A stretch of 14,310 nt of DNA, taken from NCBI GenBank assembly GCA_934667425.1, contig CAKULV010000066.1:1-14310 (forward strand). Reading direction: 5' to 3'. Both the position numbers and the translations under genes were made by a program. The DNA comes from an uncultured Kiritimatiellota bacterium. GTDB lineage: Bacteria; Verrucomicrobiota; Kiritimatiellia; RFP12; UBA1067. This document shows, piece after piece, positions 6,854 to 12,807 of this stretch (position 1 is the first letter of the stretch; each line of letters starts with the position of its first letter). Below the pieces are notes generated by a model. It was not told the origin of the DNA. It saw only the letters and a program-made list of their open reading frames with translations, and ran no database searches.

Positions 6854-6984
6854 TCAATCTCCTTTATCTGTTAAAACCCTATTTCGTGTGGTAGCAAAGC
6901 GCGGCCGCGCCAACAGTTCCAAATGCCGCGCCGCTGAAACCCCTTCGTCCAAGCCCATTCGCATTCCCAGAATGCCAGGGTCTT

Positions 6985-7027
6985 GCAAAAACGAAGGAAT
7001 CTCCACCCTGCAAGAGGCGAAGATTCC
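6985..7027 (-). terminator. Intrinsic terminator of the small basic protein gene
   Basis: Thirty-five bases after the stop, minus-strand GGAATCTTCGCC pairs with GGTGGAGATTCC around an eight-base loop. This gives 12 pairs, two of them G-U. TTCGTTTTTGC follows, with five consecutive T. This is a textbook Rho-independent terminator and separates the gene from pgi. The remaining gap down to 6854 holds a short hairpin (6961-6975) and a G+C palindrome (6899-6910), neither with a clear role. Confidence 0.82.
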
Positions 7028-7062
7028 AACTCGCAACAAGCGAAACCGCCTGTGTCTGCGGC

Positions 7063-7218
7063 TTAAGCCTCTGGCTTCGTCTTCTTCAGGCCGAGCCCGC
7101 GGCTGCCTTCCTTCCATTCGCCGCGCTTCTGCAACAGGTTCACGCGCTCGAAGCGCTTCAGGACGTTGCGCTTTGACGTGATCTTGCTGGAACCTCTAAG
7201 ACTGGGATGCTGACTCAT
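7063..7218 (-). CDS. PVC-superphylum small basic protein
   Basis: This 51-residue, strongly basic protein reads MSQHPSLRGS at the start, then KITSKRNVLKRFERV (12-26), KRGEWKEG (31-38) and a GLKKTKPEA tail. I recognise it as the short conserved protein found in Planctomycetes, Verrucomicrobia, Lentisphaerae and Chlamydiae and proposed as a PVC signature that may associate with ribosomes (family recalled, not searched). Its charge and size fit an RNA- or ribosome-binding role in the cytosol; direct function is unproven. AAGGAG lies eight bases before the ATG. It is a one-gene unit with a well-formed promoter and strong terminator, as expected for an abundant housekeeping product. Longer open frames upstream of this ATG overlap the promoter and the MATE gene and are not used. 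Confidence 0.93.
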   Translation of the reverse strand: MSQHPSLRGSSKITSKRNVLKRFERVNLLQKRGEWKEGSRGLGLKKTKPEA

Positions 7219-7248
7219 GTTTTCTTCTCCTTCTAAAAAAGTTCGTGC

Positions 7249-7277
7249 ATTATACCAAATGGCGGAGGCCAAATCAA
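7249..7277 (-). promoter_or_regulatory. Sigma-70-type promoter of the small basic protein gene
   Basis: On the minus strand TTGATT (7272-7277) and a perfect TATAAT (7249-7254) are 17 bases apart. The predicted RNA start near 7242 gives a leader of about 24 bases carrying the AAGGAG site. This is the best promoter in the window. An inverted repeat (7278-7299) touches the -35 element. Confidence 0.82.
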
Positions 7278-7299
7278 GCGCGATTTTGCGACATCGCGC
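7278..7299 (-). terminator. Inverted repeat after MATE gene, possible terminator or operator
   Basis: Minus-strand GCGCGAT and ATCGCGC form a perfect seven-pair stem with an eight-base loop, 26 bases after the MATE stop. TTGATTT follows, which is T-rich but also contains the -35 of the next promoter. It could end MATE transcription, act as a protein site at the promoter, or both. The broken T-run keeps confidence low. Confidence 0.42.
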
Positions 7300-7325
7300 C
7301 ACCTCCGTGCATGGCGGAGTGCATG

Positions 7326-8795
7326 TCAATGGTGGGGCAAAGCCATTCGCGTCTTGCCCCGGAAACGGCCGAGGAAGCGAAGGTGCGAGAGCGCCGGCGG
7401 GAGTGTGGCAAGCTGGCAGAGGATATCGGAGGCCGGCAACGCCAGCCACACGCCAAGCATCGGCGAGAACCATCCCGTGACAGACGCAAGGAGCGGCATC
7501 AGCCATATGCATGGCAGAAGGCATACCCCTTGACGCAGCATCGACAGGAATATCGCCGTGCGAGGATGCCCTATCGACTGGAAATACGTCGTGGCCACGA
7601 CATTTATGGAGATTGTCCATATCATGCAATTCGCCACCGTGAGATCGTGCGAAGCCGTACCGAGCAACGCGGCGTTGTCGCCGTCAACGAACAGCCGTGC
7701 GAGCAACCTTGGAAGCGGCGGGACCACCTGCACGGCGGTGGATAGGACGCAAAGCATGGTCGTTATGCCGAATCCGAGAAGCAAGGCCTGCCTTACGCGC
7801 ATGAAGTTCCTCGCGCCCCAGTTGTATCCGATTATCGGTTGCATCCCCTGCTGTGTGCCTAATATGGGCATCATCGTGAGTATCATTACGCTCTGGAAAA
7901 CGCCAAGGGACGCTATCTGCATCGTTGCCGACGCCTCGTCCGCCGCCCAATGGGCAAACGCGGCGGCGAGAGACAGGTTGATAAGCGACCCCATCAGCTG
8001 CTGGAGGAACGGTGCCGCGCCGATGCCGATTGGCTTGGCCATCAGCCCCTTGTGAAAGCCGATCCTGCCGAACCGGAACTTCACCGTACTGCGTCCGCCA
8101 AGATAATAGTGCGCGGCACACAGAAAGCTAAGGAACATCGCAATGTTGGTGGCCCATGCCGCGCCCTCAATGCCCAAGGCGGGGAACCTGACGCCGAGCG
8201 ACGGCATGTCCATCCCGAAGATGAACAGCGGATCGAGCAGTATGTTCGCGAAGAAGCCCACGACCATGCAGACCATCGACCGCACGGCATTCCCCTCCGC
8301 CCGCATCATCGCAGAAAAGCCGAACGCAAGGTGGCTGAACACTATCGGGAAAACCACGATCCGGAGATATCCCTTCGCGGAAGCGAACGCCTCCTGCGTA
8401 ACCTTGCCGCCGCCACACCATCCAAGCACCCGGTCGGCGAACAGGAACACGAGCGGAGAGAGAACTACGAAGAACAGCAGCTTGAAGGCGACGAGCTGCC
8501 CAAGCAGCTTTTCGCATGCCTGCCGGTTGCCCTCCCCAAGCCTAAGCGAAAGGACTGCCGAATGTCCGGCGCCCACGAACACGCCGAACGCCCCGAACAG
8601 CATCATCACAGGGAATGTCAGGGTAAGGCCGGCCATTGCCGCCTCGCCGCATCCCCTGCCGATGTAGAAGCGGTCGACAACGGCATAAAGCGCGTTGAGG
8701 CTCATCGACACGAGGGCGGGCCATGAATACCTGAAAAGCAACGGCCCAAGCGGGGCCGTTGCCAACTCTCCTGTCCTTTTGCCGACCGCAGACAC
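7326..8795 (-). CDS. MATE-family multidrug/Na+ (or H+) antiporter
   Basis: This is a 489-residue inner-membrane protein with about twelve hydrophobic segments, the normal size for MATE exporters, which move cationic drugs or metabolites out against inward Na+ or H+. The N-terminal block PALVSMSLNALYAVVDRFYI (26-45) and the mid-protein stretch ILGTQQGMQPIIGYNWGARN are typical of the MepA-like branch. Translation appears to start at GTG 8795, immediately after the atpK stop (TAAGTG), but the ribosome site there is poor. TTG at 8765, with AAGGA eight bases upstream, is a fair alternative that costs only ten residues. Starts further in would cut the first TM segment. A strong terminator hairpin (8733-8762) overlaps codons 12-21, so expression may be attenuated or need read-through from the ATPase genes. 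The substrate is unknown. Confidence 0.9.
   Translation of the reverse strand: MSAVGKRTGELATAPLGPLLFRYSWPALVSMSLNALYAVVDRFYIGRGCGEAAMAGLTLTFPVMMLFGAFGVFVGAGHSAVLSLRLGEGNRQACEKLLGQLVAFKLLFFVVLSPLVFLFADRVLGWCGGGKVTQEAFASAKGYLRIVVFPIVFSHLAFGFSAMMRAEGNAVRSMVCMVVGFFANILLDPLFIFGMDMPSLGVRFPALGIEGAAWATNIAMFLSFLCAAHYYLGGRSTVKFRFGRIGFHKGLMAKPIGIGAAPFLQQLMGSLINLSLAAAFAHWAADEASATMQIASLGVFQSVMILTMMPILGTQQGMQPIIGYNWGARNFMRVRQALLLGFGITTMLCVLSTAVQVVPPLPRLLARLFVDGDNAALLGTASHDLTVANCMIWTISINVVATTYFQSIGHPRTAIFLSMLRQGVCLLPCIWLMPLLASVTGWFSPMLGVWLALPASDILCQLATLPPALSHLRFLGRFRGKTRMALPHH
8733..8762 (-). terminator. Strong intrinsic terminator inside the 5' end of the MATE gene
   Basis: Minus-strand GCAACGGCCC and GGGCCGTTGC form a perfect ten-pair stem with the five-base loop CGCTT, followed at once by TTTTC. 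The hairpin starts 33 bases after the atpK stop, the usual place for the terminator of the ATPase genes, yet it also encodes residues 12-21 of the MATE protein. Stem strength makes chance unlikely. Confidence 0.8.
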
Positions 8796-9242
8796 TTATG
8801 CGATCTTGCCGAGGGCAATGATCGTGAACACCATCGTGAAGATCGCGACGGTCTCGACGATGCCCAAGGCGCCGAAATAGTTCGTGAGCCCCTGCCCCGT
8901 CTCGGCCTGCGCATCGCAGGCCGCTGCGGCGGCACGTCCCTGGAACAGGGCCGATATGCCGATCGCAAGGCCGGAAAAGATGCCGAGCAGGACGAGCGGA
9001 ACGCCTGCGCCCGCCACGTCCGTCTTGCCGAGCATGATGAACATGAGGATCATTCCGTAGAGGGTCTGGGTGATCGGCGCACCGACAAGTCCGAGAAGTA
9101 TGAACGGAGCCGGCTTGTTCGCCGCATAGCACTTCTTCCACGCACCCACCGCCGACGTGGCGGCAAACCCGGTGCCAAACGCAGACCCGGCGGCGCTGAG
9201 CCCCAAACACGCTATCGCGCCAGAAACGACCATTGCATCCAT
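8796..9242 (-). CDS. atpK: V-type ATPase subunit K (membrane rotor proteolipid)
   Basis: This 148-residue protein has four TM helices arranged as two c-subunit hairpins, like NtpK of Enterococcus hirae. It forms the rotor ring that carries ions through the membrane sector. The single carboxylate is E130 in helix 4 (GIVETVAIF). The first hairpin has T58 and Q59 (APITQTLYG) and helix 3 has Q101 (ALFQGR). These match NtpK T64, Q65, Q110 and E139, with the identical 29-residue spacing from Q to E, and are the known side chains of the Na+ site. Na+ coupling is therefore likely, by inference. AGGA lies seven bases before the ATG. The gene follows atpI after 55 bases and is followed with no gap by a MATE gene. 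Glycine- and alanine-rich composition is normal for the family. Confidence 0.95.
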   Translation of the reverse strand: MDAMVVSGAIACLGLSAAGSAFGTGFAATSAVGAWKKCYAANKPAPFILLGLVGAPITQTLYGMILMFIMLGKTDVAGAGVPLVLLGIFSGLAIGISALFQGRAAAAACDAQAETGQGLTNYFGALGIVETVAIFTMVFTIIALGKIA

Positions 9243-9297
9243 ATTTGATTCCTTTCAGTTGATGATTTACAAAACAGAAGACTTGAGACACACGCGC

Positions 9298-11052
9298 TTA
9301 CGCACCACCCTCCCTGCGGAATGGCCTGAATGCGTACCCGGCCCACGATATACCCTTGTGGTTGGAGAACTCAAGCGTATTCAGGCGCACCGCATGGACA
9401 AGGATCGAGAGCCCCGCCATCGCGAAGTTCAGACCATGCCCGATGAGCAGGATCGCCAGCATCGGCACCACCTTGAGCCAAAGCGGAAGGTTCAGCCCGA
9501 TGGCCATCTCGTTGAAGTTCTGGGCGACCTTCACGGAAGCCAGGCCAACGGCAAAGAGCCGCACGTAGCTTATGATGTCGCCAAGGGCGCTCATGATGTT
9601 CAGCGGCAGCATTCCCAACTCGACGCCATGGCTCTTCAGTTCGCTTCCCTTCAGGGTAAAGCCAAAGACCAGGACAAGGGATACACCAAACATCCAGTAA
9701 GCCCAATGCGGAATGCCGTCAAATATCCCGACGATGGAGTTTGTGACAAGGTACATGAACAGCACTATCCCGGCCCAGCCGAACTGGCTGAGGCAAGTCC
9801 TGTCGTTCAGCATGCACAGCCCAGTCCAGATCCTGGCAAGCATCAGGTGGCTCACGCCGATCGTGAAGCATAGCAGCATCATGTTGTTGTAGGAAGGATC
9901 GGCCAGCCACTTCACCGTGGGCCACTCCGCCGCAAACGGCAGCCCTTCGCCGAACCATGTGTTGCTGAGAGCCCCCCACGCTATCGTAGACACCGAAAAC
10001 ACCGTCATGAGGGCAAGCCAGCTCTTCACGAGTCCGGAAGGCTTGCGTCCGCCCGCGAACACCTTGCGCCAGCCATAGAGCGAAGCGGCGAGGATTATCG
10101 CCCCATACCCGCCATCACCCACAAGCATCGCGAAGAAAAGCGAAAAGTAGCACATGAACGGCACGGACACATCCGCTTCATTGTATGCGGGCGCAATGCC
10201 AAGGCCGTCAAACAGAGCCTTGACCGGAGAGAACAGCCTTGGTGGACGTATCAGCGTTGGAGGATTCTCGCCTAGGGCAGGATCCCTTACGGCTATGCCC
10301 CATCCATTGTCCCTTGCCGCAGCGCGAACCTTGTCGATGCCGTCGCAGGCCACCCAGCCGCGCACCACGGCCAGCTGCGGAGCGTCTGCGGAACATGCAT
10401 CGCCGCCGCAGAGCCGGTTCGCCTCCATCTCGTCCCTTGCGACCGCAAAGGCTACGGCATCACGCAGTTCCGGAAATCTCCTTGAAATCCCGTCCAGATC
10501 CGTCGATGCGATCCGGGCGTACAGCGAAGCCATCTCGCGCTCCGCTCCCGAAAGCTTCCTCTGCATTTCGCAAAGGCTTTCCTCGGGAAGCGGAACGGCG
10601 CGGACGCCCTGCCTCGGCTTCGCCTCGCCATCGCCGTACTGGAAGTCAAACGTACCGTCATCCCAAAGCCGGAGCCTCACGCCTGCAATCTCCAGCCTCT
10701 TGGCCATGGCCGGATCGAAGTCGCCGAACGGCATGTACCGACGGATTGAGCCTCGGAGCGAATCGGACTCCCCCTTGAGGCTTTCGTACCTGTCATTGAG
10801 CGAGAGGACGTCATCGACGCTTTCCGGGGCATCAGCCGCCCGGGACACCAAATGGCACGACTTCGCCGCCTTAAGCGCAATGCGAACGGCACGTTCCGCC
10901 TTTTCGAGATTGGACTTCGCCGCCCCACCTGCCGCTCCACCCTGCCCAATCAGCTCAAGGTGCACTGCGCCGAGGTCGCGAAGACGCTCCAAGGTGCGTT
11001 CCGAATCGTCCGCCGTGCAGAGCAGCAAAAGGTGCTTCATCGGGACAATCAT
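9298..11052 (-). CDS. atpI: V-type ATPase subunit I (stator membrane subunit a)
   Basis: Subunit I has 584 residues. Residues 1-275 form the cytoplasmic arm, with helical stretches near 48-105 and 155-215. Residues 295-570 form the membrane domain with seven or eight TM helices, including FSLFFAMLVGDGGYG (303-317). The Arg that faces the rotor carboxylate is R498 in SYVRLFAVGLA, and a second conserved Arg is R556 in HAVRLNTLEF. Subunit I holds the half-channels and anchors the peripheral stalk; length is slightly under the usual 600-660. The ATG overlaps the atpD stop as ATGA behind a G-rich tract. M5 (MKHLLLL) is another possible start. It stands between atpD and atpK in the order seen in Chlamydia. 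Confidence 0.96.
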   Translation of the reverse strand: MIVPMKHLLLLCTADDSERTLERLRDLGAVHLELIGQGGAAGGAAKSNLEKAERAVRIALKAAKSCHLVSRAADAPESVDDVLSLNDRYESLKGESDSLRGSIRRYMPFGDFDPAMAKRLEIAGVRLRLWDDGTFDFQYGDGEAKPRQGVRAVPLPEESLCEMQRKLSGAEREMASLYARIASTDLDGISRRFPELRDAVAFAVARDEMEANRLCGGDACSADAPQLAVVRGWVACDGIDKVRAAARDNGWGIAVRDPALGENPPTLIRPPRLFSPVKALFDGLGIAPAYNEADVSVPFMCYFSLFFAMLVGDGGYGAIILAASLYGWRKVFAGGRKPSGLVKSWLALMTVFSVSTIAWGALSNTWFGEGLPFAAEWPTVKWLADPSYNNMMLLCFTIGVSHLMLARIWTGLCMLNDRTCLSQFGWAGIVLFMYLVTNSIVGIFDGIPHWAYWMFGVSLVLVFGFTLKGSELKSHGVELGMLPLNIMSALGDIISYVRLFAVGLASVKVAQNFNEMAIGLNLPLWLKVVPMLAILLIGHGLNFAMAGLSILVHAVRLNTLEFSNHKGISWAGYAFRPFRREGGA

Positions 11053-11669
11053 GACAGCCCCCCTTCCTCATGTGCCTCGGGAACGCGGCTCTTCGCTATC
11101 TTGCCGCGCGTTACCGCAGCGGTCTGCTCGTCGCCTATGGCGATCTTTATCACCCGTATGTTCTCGCGGCAATCCGGTATCTTTACCTTCTCAAAGAGAT
11201 TCACGCGCTGCGACGTTGTCTCAAGCTCTGCCGTGATGAGCTCGCGCTGCCTTTCGAGGACCTTGCGTTCGCAGCGGAGCGCAAGTATCGACGTCACGGC
11301 CTTCACTGCATCGTCAGTCCACGGCGGTGTGCTCCATGCGTCTATCTCGCCCACTTCGGTGTCGATGGACTCGAATACCGGGATTGCCACGCCCGCGATG
11401 TTGGCCGTGCCGGTATTGATGGACTTCACCCTTACCAAACCTGAAAGGAGTGCCTCTCCGCCATCTGCAAGAAGCCCGATCCATGAGCTGATGGCCGTAC
11501 GCGAATTCTCCTCGCGCACGACCACCTGCTCTGCCTTCTGCGATATCCCGGCAATTTCCGCCTGGAGCTGCTGCTTCTTCAGCTGCAACATCGGCAGAAA
11601 GCGCTGGAACCGCTTCAGCGCATCAGTCTGGGCCTTCAGCTCTGTCTTGGTGAGCTTTATCCTTGCCAT
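11049..11669 (-). CDS. atpD: V-type ATPase subunit D (central rotor shaft)
   Basis: This 206-residue protein has the normal length for subunit D, the coiled-coil shaft that turns inside the A3B3 head and links it to the K ring. The N-terminal helix begins MARIKLTKTELKAQ and continues with KKQQLQAEI (31-39). The C-terminal helix contains TTSQRVNLFEKVKIPD (151-166) and IRVIKIAIGDEQ (171-182), the conserved pattern of the family. The middle (60-125) is less conserved, as usual. It starts 26 bases after the kinase stop with only a weak GAG ahead of the ATG, and overlaps atpI by four bases. Subunits A, B and E, which normally precede it, are not in the window. Confidence 0.93.
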   Translation of the reverse strand: MARIKLTKTELKAQTDALKRFQRFLPMLQLKKQQLQAEIAGISQKAEQVVVREENSRTAISSWIGLLADGGEALLSGLVRVKSINTGTANIAGVAIPVFESIDTEVGEIDAWSTPPWTDDAVKAVTSILALRCERKVLERQRELITAELETTSQRVNLFEKVKIPDCRENIRVIKIAIGDEQTAAVTRGKIAKSRVPEAHEEGGLS

Positions 11670-11695
11670 GGCTCAATCTTCGCGCATACTCGAAA

Positions 11696-12769
11696 TCAGC
11701 GCTGAACGCGCGCATTCCCGGCGTAGACGTCCCACACCTGCTTTTCATCCGCCGGCTCGGCGTAATCGTTCAGCGACGATGCCGCCATCACGCCGGAAGC
11801 CCATCCGAACTGCAGACACTTGTCAGGAGACCATCCCTTCAGCACCCCATACAGGAGCCCGCCAGTGAAGCCGTCGCCGCCGCCGATCCGGTCCAGCACA
11901 TCGATCTCACGCGGCTCTTCGACGAACCACTTGCCGTTCGAGTAGAGGATTGCGCCCCAAAGATGCTTGGATGCCGATATCACCTGGCGAAGCGTTGTGC
12001 CGTACATCTGCGCATTCGGGTACTTCTTCGTGACCTGGACAATCATTTCCTTGAACCGCTCGATCTTGCCCTGAAGATCCTTGCCGCCAGCCTCCGGCCC
12101 CTTGAATCCGAGACAGAGCTGGAAATCCTCTTCGTTTCCGACGAGGATGTCGGCCACGGACGCGATCTTGTGGAATGCGGCGGCAAGCTCCTTCTCGCGC
12201 CCCTTCCAGAACGTGGCGCGATAGTTGAGATCAAACGAGACGAGTACGCCATGATTCTTCGCCTCGGCGGCGAGCTTGAGGCAGCACTTCGTCGTCTCGG
12301 GACTCATTGCCGCGATGAGGCCGGAAAGGTGGAGTATGCCAACGCCATCCTTGCCGAAAAGCTTCGCGGTATCGTAGTCCTTCGCATCGAGCGTACGGCC
12401 GACCTCGCCGGCCCGGTCGTTCCATACGCGCGGTGCGCGGAGACCAAAGCCGGAATCAGCTATGTTGAACTGGTGGCGATAGCCCCACGGGCCTCCCTGC
12501 GCGACATCCGGGCCAACGTACGCGATGTTGCGGGCGCGAAGCTGCGCCTTGATGAACGCCGCCATTGGGCTCCCGGCGACAAAGCGGGTGAGGACCAGGC
12601 ACTCTGGGCCGAGAGAAGACGTGACGTTCAGCACGTTAGTCTCGGCGCTTGTCGCCTGAAGCAGAAAACGATTGGAGTTGTGAACCGCCATGCGGTTCTC
12701 GGGCGTGATGCGAAGGCCCATCGAGGACAGGCACGCGACTGCATACTTTGCGTTCTTCTTGATTTTCAT
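11696..12769 (-). CDS. PfkB-family sugar kinase, 2-keto-3-deoxygluconate kinase-like, diverged substrate loop
   Basis: The protein has 357 residues from ATG 12769, preferred over an ATG four codons upstream because AGGAG then sits four bases ahead. The family fold is clear from SFDLNYRATFW (178-188), VGNEEDF (210-216) and the phosphate-binding signature DRIGGGDGFTGGLLYG (293-308), whose catalytic base is D299. This signature and NYR resemble KdgK-type kinases, which phosphorylate 2-keto-3-deoxygluconate from uronate breakdown. The N-terminal substrate lid is unusual: the common GE dipeptide and GG-x-x-x-N loop are missing or shortened, reading QATSAETNVLN at 38-48. The substrate may therefore differ. 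The gene lies immediately upstream of atpD, an odd neighbour, and 38 bases after the ATPase/nuclease-like gene. I leave the symbol blank for that reason. Confidence 0.88.
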   Translation of the reverse strand: MKIKKNAKYAVACLSSMGLRITPENRMAVHNSNRFLLQATSAETNVLNVTSSLGPECLVLTRFVAGSPMAAFIKAQLRARNIAYVGPDVAQGGPWGYRHQFNIADSGFGLRAPRVWNDRAGEVGRTLDAKDYDTAKLFGKDGVGILHLSGLIAAMSPETTKCCLKLAAEAKNHGVLVSFDLNYRATFWKGREKELAAAFHKIASVADILVGNEEDFQLCLGFKGPEAGGKDLQGKIERFKEMIVQVTKKYPNAQMYGTTLRQVISASKHLWGAILYSNGKWFVEEPREIDVLDRIGGGDGFTGGLLYGVLKGWSPDKCLQFGWASGVMAASSLNDYAEPADEKQVWDVYAGNARVQR

Positions 12770-12807
12770 GTTTCTCCTCATTTGTTGCTATAAATGTCAT
12801 TTCACGG

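Noticed and set aside
5960..6874. Long plus-strand open frame opposite pgi
   Set aside because: It is antisense to a gene with every catalytic residue intact, is His/Arg-rich, and shows no family motif.
6899..6910. Perfect 12-base palindrome GCGCGGCCGCGC upstream of pgi
   Set aside because: It has no loop for an RNA hairpin and no T-run; a pure G/C palindrome can occur by chance in this composition. Noted only as a possible protein site.
6961..6975. Six-pair hairpin GCATTC-CCA-GAATGC in the pgi leader region
   Set aside because: It is short, with no T-run or riboswitch-like context; too weak to call.
6854..7117. 87-codon minus-strand open frame between the small basic protein gene and pgi
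   Set aside because: It overlaps the small basic protein gene and its terminator, is Arg-rich and resembles nothing known.
7950..8726. 258-codon plus-strand open frame opposite the MATE gene
   Set aside because: It is a charged, low-information shadow of a membrane protein read backwards, with no supported start.
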